NCBI RefSeq assembly: GCF_003263355.1
Contig: NZ_JHUK01000001.1
Location: 1 to 64,000 of the forward strand
Direction of reading: 5' to 3'
DNA: 64,000 nucleotides
From: Candidatus Phytoplasma oryzae
GTDB taxonomy: Bacteria; Bacillota_I; Bacilli_A; Acholeplasmatales; Acholeplasmataceae
Position 1 is the stretch's first letter. The number at the start of each line of letters is the position of its first letter. This document shows, piece after piece, positions 16,892 to 26,194 of the stretch. The notes below the pieces were generated by a model. It was not told the origin of the DNA and searched no databases. It worked only from the letters and a program-made list of their open reading frames with translations. The position numbers and the translations under genes were made by a program.

Positions 16892-18286
16892 TTATAAATG
16901 AATAGGTTTATCAATAACACCTAAAAAAGTTTCTAAAATTAATTCTGATAAAGTTGGATGAGGATGAATAGTATGGATAATATCATAAGCTGTTCCGCCT
17001 AATTCCATTGCAACTCCTACTTCAGTAATTAATTCAGTAGCATTATAAGCTAATATATGCATACCTAAAATTTTTAAATTTTTTTTATTAACTATAACTT
17101 TAGCAAAACCATCAATTTCACCATCTGCCAAAGCTTTTCCTACAGCATAAACAGGAAATTTAAAAGTTTTATAACTAATATCTGGATATTTTAATAATTC
17201 TTCTTCAGTTTTACCTATAGAAGATATTTCTGGAAAACCATAAACACAAGAAGGAACGTGATCATAATTAATACCTTTTATATTATCATTTAAATTTAAC
17301 GCATGTGAAACAGCTATAATACCTTCATGACTAGCTACATGTGCTAACATATATTTACCATTCACATCACCAATAGCATAAACTCCTTCAATTGAAGTTC
17401 TTAAAAATTCGTCAGTAACTATACCTATTTTATCTATTTTTAAATTAATTTTTGTAATAGCTTCTAAATTAGGTTTTGTTCCTACAGCCATTAAAATAAT
17501 ATCCGCTTGTAAAACTTCTTTTTTTAATTGATTTTCTTCTGTATAAGAATAATAAACATGATTATTTTCGATTCGATCTACTTGTTTTTTAGTATAAATT
17601 TTAATACCAGCTTTAGTTAAAATTTGACTATATTTATTAATGATATCTCGATCCATATTATTCAAAATATATTCTTGTTTCTCTATAATTATCACTTCAG
17701 AACCAAATTTATTAAAAATAGAAGCAAATTCTACTCCAATTACTCCTCCGCCAATAATAATTATTTTTTTCGGAAAAACACTTAGTTGAACTATTTCATT
17801 ACTGGTTAATAAATATTTATTTTGAAAAGATTCTAAAGCACCAGGTATAGGTGGTATAATAGCTTTAGAACCTGTAGCAATAATCATTTTTTTACAATTT
17901 AAAATTTTATTTTCTACTTTAACTTGATGCGGAGTTAAAACCTCTGCATAACTATAATAAATATCAACTTTATTTTTTTTTAAAAGCGAATGAACTCCAG
18001 CAGTTAATTGTTTAACAACTTTATCTTTACGTGACAATATTAATTTCCAATCAAATATATTTGCGCTTGAAGAATTAGATAAACCAAAATTACTAGCATT
18101 TTTTATTAAACTATAAACTTTAGCACTTTTTAAATAAGTTTTAGTAGGTATACAACCATAATTTAAACAAATACCGCCAATTTTATGTTTTTCTATTAAA
18201 GCTACTTTAGCACCTAACTGAGCTGCTTTAATTGCAGCAACATAACCTCCTGGTCCACCTCCGACAATTAAAATATCATATTCCAT
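16892..18286 (-). CDS. lpd: Dihydrolipoyl dehydrogenase (E3 of pyruvate dehydrogenase)
   Basis: E3 reoxidises the dihydrolipoyl groups of E2 and passes electrons to NAD+. The FAD-binding motif GGGPGG (8-13), the redox disulphide Cys40/Cys45 in GGICLNYGC, the NAD-binding GGGVIGVEFA, the second FAD motif with GVYAIGDVNG and the C-terminal active-site HPHPTLSE are all present. The length of 464 is typical. It is the last gene of the pdh operon, 16 nt after the catalytic E2 gene. There is no extra lipoyl domain at its N-terminus, unlike some mollicute E3 proteins. Confidence 0.97.
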   Translation of the reverse strand: MEYDILIVGGGPGGYVAAIKAAQLGAKVALIEKHKIGGICLNYGCIPTKTYLKSAKVYSLIKNASNFGLSNSSSANIFDWKLILSRKDKVVKQLTAGVHSLLKKNKVDIYYSYAEVLTPHQVKVENKILNCKKMIIATGSKAIIPPIPGALESFQNKYLLTSNEIVQLSVFPKKIIIIGGGVIGVEFASIFNKFGSEVIIIEKQEYILNNMDRDIINKYSQILTKAGIKIYTKKQVDRIENNHVYYSYTEENQLKKEVLQADIILMAVGTKPNLEAITKINLKIDKIGIVTDEFLRTSIEGVYAIGDVNGKYMLAHVASHEGIIAVSHALNLNDNIKGINYDHVPSCVYGFPEISSIGKTEEELLKYPDISYKTFKFPVYAVGKALADGEIDGFAKVIVNKKNLKILGMHILAYNATELITEVGVAMELGGTAYDIIHTIHPHPTLSELILETFLGVIDKPIHL

Positions 18287-18302
18287 TATTCATATATTCC
18301 TT

Positions 18303-19019
18303 TTATTCAATACATTTTTCTAATTCTGAAATATCATTCAATAATATGGAAATTTTATTTAAAAATCTACCACCATAAGCGCCATCTATAATACGATGAT
18401 CAAAAGTTAAAGCTAAAGGCAAAATATCAGATATTACAATTTCTTTATTTTTGAATACTGGTTTTTTTACAATACTACCAATCCCTAAAATACCTAATTC
18501 TGGATGTTTAATAATAGGAGTAGCATACAAAACACCAGTTGAACCATAATTACTTAAAGTGAAAGTACCATCTGTGATTTGCTCCATTTTTAATTTTCTT
18601 TCTAATGTTGTTTGAGCTATTGTTTGAATTTCTTTAGCTAATTGAAAAATAGTTAAATTTTCAATATTTTTAATATTTGGAACTATTAATCCATAAGGAG
18701 TATCTATAGCAATACCTAAATTGATAATATCTTGATAAATTAATTCATTCTTTTCATCATTAAAAGTAGCATTTAATATATCAAATTCTTTTAAGGCAAC
18801 ACTAACCACCTTAGCAATGAAAGCCATATAAGTCAATTTAATATCTTTTTTTTTAGCTATTTCTTTATATTTTTGCCTTAAAATAACTAAATTAGTAACA
18901 TCAACTTCCATCATTAAAGTAGCATCTGGAATTAAATTTTTAGAAATTATCATTTTTTTAGCAATTGTTTCTCTTAAACGAGAAATTTTTTCAATTCTTT
19001 TTTTTTCTTCCTTGATCAT
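18303..19019 (-). CDS. pdhC: Pyruvate dehydrogenase E2, catalytic acetyltransferase domain only
   Basis: The 238 residues are the trimer-forming acetyltransferase domain of dihydrolipoamide acetyltransferase, which moves the acetyl group to CoA. The start SRLRETIAKKM and the active-site motif DHRIIDGAYGG near the C-terminus are clear. The lipoyl domain is on a separate gene just upstream (19041-19316), and the roughly 35-residue peripheral-subunit-binding domain that normally holds E1 and E3 is not seen in either product. The ATG has a modest Shine-Dalgarno (GATGGTGA) in the 21-nt gap, so it looks separately translated. Either the split is functional, or this is a recent deletion plus new start. 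Confidence 0.9.
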   Translation of the reverse strand: MIKEEKKRIEKISRLRETIAKKMIISKNLIPDATLMMEVDVTNLVILRQKYKEIAKKKDIKLTYMAFIAKVVSVALKEFDILNATFNDEKNELIYQDIINLGIAIDTPYGLIVPNIKNIENLTIFQLAKEIQTIAQTTLERKLKMEQITDGTFTLSNYGSTGVLYATPIIKHPELGILGIGSIVKKPVFKNKEIVISDILPLALTFDHRIIDGAYGGRFLNKISILLNDISELEKCIE

Positions 19020-19040
19020 ACTTGTTTCACCATCTTTTTT

Positions 19041-19316
19041 TTAATTATCTTCTTCTAACTCTATATAAACTAAAACCTCATTTATTTTCACAACTTGTCC
19101 TTCTTCAAAACATATCTTTTTAATAGTACCTTTAACAGGAGAAGTAATATCATCTCTTAGTTTATCATTTTCAATATTAACTAAAGGAGTTTCAGGTTCA
19201 ACTTTATCACCAACTTTAACATACCATTCTATAATATTACATTCATTGATACCTTCTCCTAAATCAGTATACTTTAATTCAAAAATTTTTTTATCATTTT
19301 TTTTTATTTCACTCAT
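19041..19316 (-). CDS. Pyruvate dehydrogenase E2, free-standing lipoyl domain
   Basis: This 91-residue protein is a biotinyl/lipoyl-type domain. It has LGEGINECNIIEWYVKVGD, then the hairpin IENDKLRDDITSP in which Lys52 is the expected lipoylation site, then a glycine-containing second half. It ends in acidic residues without the usual flexible Ala/Pro linker or a subunit-binding domain. It lies between pdhB and the catalytic E2 gene and plainly corresponds to the N-terminal part of a normal PdhC. It could work as a mobile acyl carrier, in the way a free H-protein-like domain does, but how it would be tethered to the complex is unknown. Confidence 0.88.
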   Translation of the reverse strand: MSEIKKNDKKIFELKYTDLGEGINECNIIEWYVKVGDKVEPETPLVNIENDKLRDDITSPVKGTIKKICFEEGQVVKINEVLVYIELEEDN

Positions 19317-19366
19317 TTTTAAAACCTTCTTCTTTTTTTGATTAAAAAATAATATAATTATTTTTT

Positions 19367-20374
19367 TTAAATATTTTTTTTATTTAAAAAATTAATAGTT
19401 TTAAAATTATTTATAATACCATAAAAAATTTTTTCTACACTAATCATTTGATGATATTCACCTCGAGCTAAAGGCATAATAATATCATAACCAGTAATTC
19501 TTTTTGAAGATTCTTTTAAAGAATCAAACATATATTCATTAACTAAAGTGATTAATTCTGCAGCAGGTCCAAAAGTTCTTGTAGCTTCATGTACTACCAA
19601 AAATCGTCCAGTTTTTTTAACAGAATTCAAAATAGTTTCTCTATCAATTGGATTAATAGTTCTTAAATCAATCAATTCTACTGAAATATCATAATCTGTT
19701 TTTAATTTCTGAATCGCTAATTTAGCCATAGGAACAGCTGAACTCCAAGCTACTAAAGTTAAATCTTTTCCTTCTTCCACTACTTTTGCTTTTCCGATTT
19801 GTACTTCATACTCTTCTTCTGGTACTTCTTCTCTTTTTCCTCTATATAACATTTTAGGTTCCATATAAATAACCGGATTATTATCATTAATAGCAGCAAT
19901 TAAAAGACCTTTAGCATCATAAGGATTAGACGGAACAATAACCTTTAATCCTGGAATAGAACCTAAAATAACTTCTAATGATTCTGAATGATGCTCTAAA
20001 GCTTTAACACCACCTCCGATAGGAAATTTTAATACCATAGGGCAGTAAAAATTATTTCTAGAACGATTCCTCATTCTAGCAGCATGAGATATCAAATCTT
20101 GTAAACCTACATAAACAAAACCATCAAACTGAATTTCTGCAATAGGTCTTAAACCGTTAATGGCCATTCCAATAGCACTGCCAACAATAGAAGATTCGCA
20201 AATAGGAGTATCAAAAACACGTTTTTCTCCGTATTTTTTTTGTAACCCTGCAGTTACTCTAAAAACACCTCCTAACTTACCGATATCTTGTCCAAATAAA
20301 ACTATTTTATTATTTTTTGATAACTGAAGATCTAAAGTATGTTTAATAGATTCCAGTAAATTTAATAAAGCCAT
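19367..20374 (-). CDS. pdhB: Pyruvate dehydrogenase E1, beta subunit
   Basis: With PdhA this forms the thiamine-diphosphate enzyme that decarboxylates pyruvate and acetylates lipoyl-E2. Landmarks are FGQDIGKLGGVFRVT, ESSIVGSAIGMA (which contributes to cofactor activation), the FDGFVYVGLQDLISHAARMRN region and the C-terminal transketolase domain with IDLRTINPID. The 335 residues are close to the family norm of about 325, with a short basic tail. It is 25 nt downstream of pdhA. The product meets E2, whose binding domain is not evident, so assembly of the complex is an open question. Confidence 0.96.
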   Translation of the reverse strand: MALLNLLESIKHTLDLQLSKNNKIVLFGQDIGKLGGVFRVTAGLQKKYGEKRVFDTPICESSIVGSAIGMAINGLRPIAEIQFDGFVYVGLQDLISHAARMRNRSRNNFYCPMVLKFPIGGGVKALEHHSESLEVILGSIPGLKVIVPSNPYDAKGLLIAAINDNNPVIYMEPKMLYRGKREEVPEEEYEVQIGKAKVVEEGKDLTLVAWSSAVPMAKLAIQKLKTDYDISVELIDLRTINPIDRETILNSVKKTGRFLVVHEATRTFGPAAELITLVNEYMFDSLKESSKRITGYDIIMPLARGEYHQMISVEKIFYGIINNFKTINFLNKKNI

Positions 20375-20399
20375 ATTTTAATAATTTTCTTTCTTTTTT

Positions 20400-21488
20400 T
20401 CATTTTTTATTTTTTAAAAAATTTGTATATTCATTATATTGCTCTAATAATTGAGATGTCATTGTATCATAAATATGTTTAAAAATATCTATAGGTTTAA
20501 CTTTATTTCCATACTGTTCAATCTCATTTTGTACTTTTTCAACATATTTTTTAGTTTCCTCTTCAATTTGATTAATTAATTCGGAAGTTAAAATATTTTT
20601 ATTTAATAAATATTTTTGAAAACGCAAAATTGGATCTTTTTTTCGCCATTCTTCTTCTTCTTTTTTATCACGATATAAATTAGGATTATCATTTGTTGTA
20701 TGAGCGCCCATTCTATAAGTAACCAGCTCAATAAGTCCAGGACTATTTCCCTGACGAGCTCTTTCAACTATTTCTTTAACAGCTGCATGAACAGCTAAAA
20801 CATCATTTCCATCTACTTGTAACCCTGGTATACCAAAAGCATATGATTTTTCAGCTAAAGTTTCTGTTTTAGAAGCAATTTTTCTAGGAGTAGAAATAGC
20901 ATATTGATTATTTTGAATCACCACTACTAAAGGTACTTGCAACACAGAAGCATAATTTAAACCGGCATAAAATTCTTCATGCGCTGTCCCTCCATCCCCT
21001 ATTGTAGCAACAACAACTTCTTTTTTATTCTGGAATTTGCTAGCAAAAGCTAAACCAGCTCCTATATTAATACTTGAACCAATAATAATATTAACAGGCA
21101 AAATATGTTTAGATGCAGGAATATCTGAACCTATTTCATTACCATACCAATAAAGATATGGTTTATGCAAAGGAATATCTCTGTATAAGTAAATACCTAA
21201 ATCCCTAAAATAAGGAGATATCCAATCATTTTCTTTAAGAGCTGAAGCTGTTCCTATTTGACTTGCTTCATGTCCTTGATTCATTACAAAAGAAAGCATT
21301 CTACCTTGACGTTGATATCTAACTGCACTAACATCTGCTATTCTAGTTAAAATCATTATTTTATACATTTTTAACAGATCTTGTTTATTGATTTTAGGTT
21401 CAAAATCAGAATTAATTACTTTACCTTCTAAATCCAATATTTGGAACATTTTTTTATTAAAAGAATTGAATGAATCAATTATTTTCAT
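20400..21488 (-). CDS. pdhA: Pyruvate dehydrogenase E1, alpha subunit
   Basis: This is the thiamine-diphosphate-binding subunit of E1. The cofactor motif begins at TIGDGGTAHEEF and ends with the asparagine in QNNQYAIS. RYQRQGRM, MNQGHEASQIG and the phosphorylation-loop-like YRMGAHTTNDNPNLYRD match Firmicute PdhA. The length of 362 is usual. It is the first gene of the pdh operon, preceded by AAAGGAG and a leader of about 245 nt from a consensus promoter. Pyruvate oxidation is regarded as a main energy route in phytoplasmas, feeding PduL (50 kb) and acetate kinase. Confidence 0.97.
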   Translation of the reverse strand: MKIIDSFNSFNKKMFQILDLEGKVINSDFEPKINKQDLLKMYKIMILTRIADVSAVRYQRQGRMLSFVMNQGHEASQIGTASALKENDWISPYFRDLGIYLYRDIPLHKPYLYWYGNEIGSDIPASKHILPVNIIIGSSINIGAGLAFASKFQNKKEVVVATIGDGGTAHEEFYAGLNYASVLQVPLVVVIQNNQYAISTPRKIASKTETLAEKSYAFGIPGLQVDGNDVLAVHAAVKEIVERARQGNSPGLIELVTYRMGAHTTNDNPNLYRDKKEEEEWRKKDPILRFQKYLLNKNILTSELINQIEEETKKYVEKVQNEIEQYGNKVKPIDIFKHIYDTMTSQLLEQYNEYTNFLKNKK

Positions 21489-21842
21489 TTAAAATTAATT
21501 TCTCCTTTTTTTAATTAAAATATTTTATAACAATAAATTTATATAAATCAATAAAAAATTATTTAGATAAAAAAAATAACAAAAATTAAAATATTCAAAT
21601 TAAAAAAATTATAAATATTTAATAAAATTATTTTTAAAATAAATAATATTTTTTTAACACAAATTTTTTAAAAAAATAAAAAGTTTCAAATAAAATAAAT
21701 AAAAAAATTTACATAATAACACAAATATCATCATTTTCAATTCTAACTTATTTTTTAATTATTGTCAAACAGATATTAATAAATAAAAAATATAAATAAA
21801 ACAAATAAAACAAATTATAAAATGAAATAAAAATATTTTAAT
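21489..21842. other. Intergenic region upstream of pdhA
   Basis: The region holds the pdhA promoter (21740-21768, minus strand) and a leader of about 245 nt that is almost only A and T. I see no riboswitch-like conserved core. The left part also serves as the spacer before metI, which ends at 21843. Confidence 0.6.
21740..21768 (-). promoter_or_regulatory. Consensus promoter of the pdh operon
   Basis: Read on the minus strand, TTGACA (21768-21763) is followed after exactly 17 bases by TAGAAT (21745-21740). The -35 box is a perfect consensus match and the -10 box has one change, which is rare in this AT-rich background. It is the best promoter in the window, as expected for a highly expressed energy operon. 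Confidence 0.75.
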
Positions 21843-22592
21843 TTAATTCAAACATTTATCTAACTGACGATGAATTCTTATAACTAAAAAATGAAAAATT
21901 TGTATAATTAAAAAAAGAATAATAAGGCAAACTAAAACTAAATCAGAATTTTTAAAATTATCAAAAGTATGAGATTCACTATATATAATAGCAATAAAAG
22001 CAATACTTTTTATACCTGTAATATGCAAAATACTAGAATAAGCAATAGAAGAAACAAAAATAGTATTTAATTTTAAAATCAAATGAGCACCAGCTTCTTT
22101 TAATAAAAAATATCTAATAAATTGTATTCTATTTGCTCCTAAAGTATAAGCAGTTTTATAAATTTCTGAATTCATTTGTAAAAAAACTTGTTCAAAATGA
22201 CGTGTACTATGAGCAATTAAAACTAAACTTAAACAAATAAGACCTAATTTAAAACCATAAAAAATTTTAAAATAAGGTCCTAATAATAAATCTGTCAATA
22301 GTGACACTAACAACACAAAAGGCAAAGATAAAAAAAGATTCATAAAACTATTAATAACAAAACAAATAATTTTATTAATTAATCTTTCTTTTTTTATTTT
22401 TAATAAATACAAAATAATACTCAAAATTAATCCTATGAAAAAAGATATAAAAGTAGATAAAATAGAAATTTTAAGAGTTTCCCAAATACTATTAAATAAT
22501 AAAAAAGGTTTTTTATTATTTAAATTAAAAAAACTATTATTGGGATAAATAAGAACATTATAAATACGTTTTAAAAAATTTTCTTTTAACAT
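21843..22592 (-). CDS. metI: ABC transporter permease, MetI-like
   Basis: This is the membrane permease of a methionine-type (or related amino acid) importer. The 249 residues contain about five hydrophobic spans typical of MetI. The cytoplasmic coupling loop with the EAA-type motif KEAGAHLILKLNT contacts the ATPase. The segment LIAHSTRHFEQVF matches the MetI family. It is the last gene of a metN-metQ-metI set on the same strand. Uptake of methionine or a small amino acid fits the auxotrophy of these parasites. Specificity is inferred from family only. Confidence 0.85.
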   Translation of the reverse strand: MLKENFLKRIYNVLIYPNNSFFNLNNKKPFLLFNSIWETLKISILSTFISFFIGLILSIILYLLKIKKERLINKIICFVINSFMNLFLSLPFVLLVSLLTDLLLGPYFKIFYGFKLGLICLSLVLIAHSTRHFEQVFLQMNSEIYKTAYTLGANRIQFIRYFLLKEAGAHLILKLNTIFVSSIAYSSILHITGIKSIAFIAIIYSESHTFDNFKNSDLVLVCLIILFLIIQIFHFLVIRIHRQLDKCLN

Positions 22593-22645
22593 TATATATG
22601 TTTCCGATAAATAACCTAAAAATATATTTTATTGAAAAAATAAAA

Positions 22646-23689
22646 TTAAGAATTATACTTTTGATTAATCCTTTCAGAAATTTGATCCATTTTTTCTACA
22701 GGAATCATTTCCAAATATAAACTATTTCTTTTATTCATATAGTCAATTAAATGTTGTTTTCTCAAAGCTTCTTTTAATATTTTTACTTTTTCTGAATTAA
22801 TATCTTTTGTTTTTACTATTAAAGAAATTGTATAATCATAAATAGGATTTTTAATATCAGAAGGAATGATTAAAGATGTAAATAACTTAAATAATTGTTT
22901 TTTGGTACCTAAAACACCAGGATAATTAATGAAAAAATGAATAGAATTATCATTTTGAAACTTATTATGTAATTCCTTCAAACTAATTTCTTCTACTATT
23001 TCAATATGATTAGGAATTTTGAAATCATTTGGATTTAAAATAACATTATCCGCTTGAAGACCTTGTTTTAAATGAATTAAACCCATCTGTTGCAAAAATA
23101 AAAAAGATAAAACTTTTTGTATAGGATCAGAACAAACTAATATTTTTATTTTATTTATAACTTGATTTGGTTGATTTTGAGTCAATAAATTTATTATTGC
23201 ATTTTGCAAATCTGTTATATTATTTATTTTTATTTGAGATTGAATTTGATTTTGTATTTGAAGAATTCTAGCATCTAATGTATAAAAACCTATTTTAGAC
23301 AAATAAAAAGGTTGAGCAATCATTACATCTTCTGACATAGAATTATTACTTTTTTGTAAAGTATTTTTAGCAAAAACTAAATGAGAATCTAATATAGCTA
23401 TAACATCTTTGTCATTTTGTAATAATTGATTTGTTTCTCTATAACTATTTCCTTTATAAATTACTTCTAAATCAATATTATCTTTCTTTAATTCAGGTTT
23501 TAAATTATCCTCTAAGAAAGCTCTAGTTGTTTCTAAAGCAGTTGCTATTTTTATTTTTTTCATATTATTATCATTTTTATGATTTCTTATTTTTATAATA
23601 ATCCCAATAACAATTAAAAAAATAATTAAAAATAAAATTGAACATAATATTAATCTACTTTTTTTACTAAATTTATTTAAAAAAAACAT
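22646..23689 (-). CDS. metQ: NlpA/MetQ-family substrate-binding protein, membrane anchored
   Basis: This is the external solute-binding component of the adjacent importer. After a short basic start, one long hydrophobic segment (about 13-34) anchors the protein, followed by the NlpA domain (KIKIATALETTRAFLEDNL, IAILDSHLVF, IHFFINYPGVLG). No lipobox is evident: the only cysteine in the span is too early, so an uncleaved helix likely replaces the lipid anchor. I use the ATG at 23689 because AGAAAGG lies about 13 nt upstream. The ATG at 23731 adds 14 residues but has no Shine-Dalgarno. Methionine as ligand is inferred from the family. Confidence 0.82.
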   Translation of the reverse strand: MFFLNKFSKKSRLILCSILFLIIFLIVIGIIIKIRNHKNDNNMKKIKIATALETTRAFLEDNLKPELKKDNIDLEVIYKGNSYRETNQLLQNDKDVIAILDSHLVFAKNTLQKSNNSMSEDVMIAQPFYLSKIGFYTLDARILQIQNQIQSQIKINNITDLQNAIINLLTQNQPNQVINKIKILVCSDPIQKVLSFLFLQQMGLIHLKQGLQADNVILNPNDFKIPNHIEIVEEISLKELHNKFQNDNSIHFFINYPGVLGTKKQLFKLFTSLIIPSDIKNPIYDYTISLIVKTKDINSEKVKILKEALRKQHLIDYMNKRNSLYLEMIPVEKMDQISERINQKYNS

Positions 23690-23801
23690 GAATAAATAAG
23701 GCCTTTCTTTTTTTAATTTCAAATACAACATTTTTTAACTATATAAGAAATAAAATATAATCAATATAAATATTTAAAAAAAATAATTAAAATATGTAAA
23801 A

Positions 23802-24497
23802 TTATTTAAATAATTTTTGATAAGAAATATTTTCAAAATTATAAGATGGTTTTAATAAGATAGTTTTTTCTATTGTACCTTGATTTAAAATAGCTACTTT
23901 ATCGCATAAAATTTTGATAATATAAGGATCATGAGAAATTAAAAAAATGGTTGTTTTTAATTTTTTATTTATTTTATAAAACAAACGCAAAATCTTTTTA
24001 GCAGTACCAGGATTTAAAGATGAAGTTGGTTCATCACAAAAAATAATTTTAGGTTCATAAATTAAGCTTCTAGCTATAGCTACTCTCTGTTTTTGTCCTC
24101 CGGATAATTTATTGGGATAATAATTAATAAAATCTTGTAATTCAACAAAATTTATCATTTCTAAAATTTTTTTTCTTTTTTCCTTCGTAAAATTTTTTCT
24201 TATTTTCAAAGGTAAAGCTATATTATCAAACACATTTAAATTATTCAAAAGATTAAAATTTTGAAAAATCATAGCGCTTTGATATCTATTAAAATTTCTA
24301 TAAATCAAAGTTTTGGAATTTACATCAGGTTGTAAAAGACCCAACATAATATTTAACAAAGTAGTTTTTCCTGAACCAGTATCACCTACTAAACCAAAAA
24401 TTTGTTTTTCTTCGATTTCTAAACTAACATTTTTTAAAACAACTAATGATTTTCTATCATAAAAAAATGTTTTATAAAGATTACTAATTTTTATCAT
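23802..24497 (-). CDS. metN: ABC transporter ATP-binding protein, MetN-like (short form)
   Basis: This is the ATPase that powers the MetI/MetQ-type importer. Walker A GDTGSGKTT (about 37-45), the Q-loop, the signature LSGGQKQRVAIARS (about 133), Walker B IIFCDEPTS and the switch His (ISHD) are all present. At 231 residues it lacks the C-terminal ACT-like NIL domain that gives longer MetN proteins feedback inhibition by methionine, so transport is probably not trans-inhibited. It starts the three-gene set; the gap of about 70 nt to metQ fits one operon. Confidence 0.87.
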   Translation of the reverse strand: MIKISNLYKTFFYDRKSLVVLKNVSLEIEEKQIFGLVGDTGSGKTTLLNIMLGLLQPDVNSKTLIYRNFNRYQSAMIFQNFNLLNNLNVFDNIALPLKIRKNFTKEKRKKILEMINFVELQDFINYYPNKLSGGQKQRVAIARSLIYEPKIIFCDEPTSSLNPGTAKKILRLFYKINKKLKTTIFLISHDPYIIKILCDKVAILNQGTIEKTILLKPSYNFENISYQKLFK

Positions 24498-24689
24498 TAT
24501 AATTAAAGACCTAAATTATTTATAATTTTTTTATATATTTCTTTGTGCTTATATTACGATATTAATTCTATTTAAACCAAATATATAATACTATATAATT
24601 ATTCAATTATATTATATTTTTTAATAAAAAATATAATTATTTTATTTATTTAAAAAATAATTTATTATTAAATAAAATACTTATTAAGT

Positions 24690-25274
24690 TTAATCTTCTT
24701 TTTTCCCTGTATCTCGTGATAAATAAACTCCTGTTATTGTATTAATAATCACTCTTTCTCCTTCTGAAATAAAATTAGGTACTTTTATAACTAAACCAGT
24801 TTCTAAAACAGCTGTTTTAAAAGAATTATTTTTTTTAAAATTATTATTTTTTACAAAACTATCTGTTTTTTGGATTCTTAAAGAAATTTTATTAGGTATA
24901 ATCACATCTATAATTTCTTTTTTTTCGTTATAAACTACTTCCACATCTGTTTCTTCAGTTAAATATTTTAAAATCTTTATAATTTTATCCCTAGGTATTT
25001 CTATTTGTTCATAATTTGTCATATTTATAAAAAAATATGATTCTCCAGATATATAAGATAATTTTAACTTAATTTTATGAATAATACCTGCTTCTATTTT
25101 AATGCCAGCATTAAAAATATATTCAATAATTTCTCCTGTTTGAAGATTTTTTAACTTACTTCTTACAAAAGGAGCTCCTTTACCAGGCTTTACATGCATA
25201 AAATCAATAATTTGATATATTTTATCGTTCAATTTAATAGTTTGTCCTGTTTTAAAATCATTTGTATTAATCAT
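24690..25274 (-). CDS. efp: Elongation factor P
   Basis: EF-P binds between the ribosomal P and E sites and relieves stalling on polyproline. It has a KOW-like N-terminal domain with the modifiable loop lysine at KPGKGAPF (Lys32), followed by two OB-fold domains ending in the motif GLVIKVPNFISEGERVIINT. The length of 194 is slightly over the usual 185. It lies 2 nt after miaA, so translation may be coupled. No modification enzyme gene is seen nearby. Confidence 0.95.
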   Translation of the reverse strand: MINTNDFKTGQTIKLNDKIYQIIDFMHVKPGKGAPFVRSKLKNLQTGEIIEYIFNAGIKIEAGIIHKIKLKLSYISGESYFFINMTNYEQIEIPRDKIIKILKYLTEETDVEVVYNEKKEIIDVIIPNKISLRIQKTDSFVKNNNFKKNNSFKTAVLETGLVIKVPNFISEGERVIINTITGVYLSRDTGKKED

Positions 25275-25276
25275 TT

Positions 25277-26167
25277 TTAATTATTATCCTTTTTTAAAAA
25301 ATTAGAAATTAAACTAATAGCCTTTTCAGTTAAATTAAAACATAAAGCATCTAAAATTATTAAAGAATCAAATTGATTTTTAAACCATGTTTTTTGTCTT
25401 TTGGCATAACGAAGTGTTTTGGTAATAATATAACTTTTAGCTGTAGATAAATCTATTTTTTGTTCTAAAAAAAGTTTTATTTCTCTATAACCAATAATAT
25501 TAAAATTAAATTTTGGAAATTTTTTTGTTAAGTTTTGAACTTCTTCAATAAAGCCTAATTCTAACATTTTTTCTAATCTTATAATAATTCTTTCTTTTAA
25601 TATTGGAAGAGGTATATCCAGATAAAGAGTCAAAATATCAAATAAAGGTATATTTTTTCCTATTTTTTCAGATCTTAAAGTTTTTTGAAAAGTATTTCGG
25701 AAAGCTCTGATAACTCGATGCGGATTTTTCTTATCGAATACTAAATTAGGATCTTTTTTTTCAATAATTTCTAACATTTGATTAATATCTAATTTTATTT
25801 CTGATATTTTTTTTTTGTTATTATTCATTGTTTCTTGAAATTCATAATTAAACAACGCTGATTTAATGTATAATCCGCTGCCTCCTACTAAAAAAGGAAT
25901 GTTAATTTTAGGTATTACCGACCGAACATCCTTTTGAAAATCATAAATACTATATTTTTGATTAAGTCCAATTTTATCCAATAAATGATGTTTAATATTC
26001 TTTTTTTCTTTTATGCTAATTTTAGCAGCTCCTATATTAAATTCTTTATAAATTTGAACAGAATCTGAATTAATAATTTCTCCTTTAAAAAAAATAGCTA
26101 ATTTAATAGATAAATTAGTTTTGCCTGATGCTGTAGGACCAGCAATAATAATAACTTTTTTTTTCAT
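25277..26167 (-). CDS. miaA: tRNA dimethylallyltransferase
   Basis: MiaA adds a dimethylallyl group to A37 of tRNAs reading codons that start with U. Among its substrates would be the tRNA-Trp and tRNA-Cys in this window, both with A after the anticodon. The P-loop GPTASGKTNLS (9-19), the DSVQIYKEFNIGAAK segment, GGSGLYIKSAL and the C-terminal RYAKRQKTWF are diagnostic. The 296 residues are normal. The gene sits between ymdB and efp on the same strand. Confidence 0.95.
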   Translation of the reverse strand: MKKKVIIIAGPTASGKTNLSIKLAIFFKGEIINSDSVQIYKEFNIGAAKISIKEKKNIKHHLLDKIGLNQKYSIYDFQKDVRSVIPKINIPFLVGGSGLYIKSALFNYEFQETMNNNKKKISEIKLDINQMLEIIEKKDPNLVFDKKNPHRVIRAFRNTFQKTLRSEKIGKNIPLFDILTLYLDIPLPILKERIIIRLEKMLELGFIEEVQNLTKKFPKFNFNIIGYREIKLFLEQKIDLSTAKSYIITKTLRYAKRQKTWFKNQFDSLIILDALCFNLTEKAISLISNFLKKDNN

Positions 26168-26194
26168 AATATTTTGTTAACTTATTATAACAAA

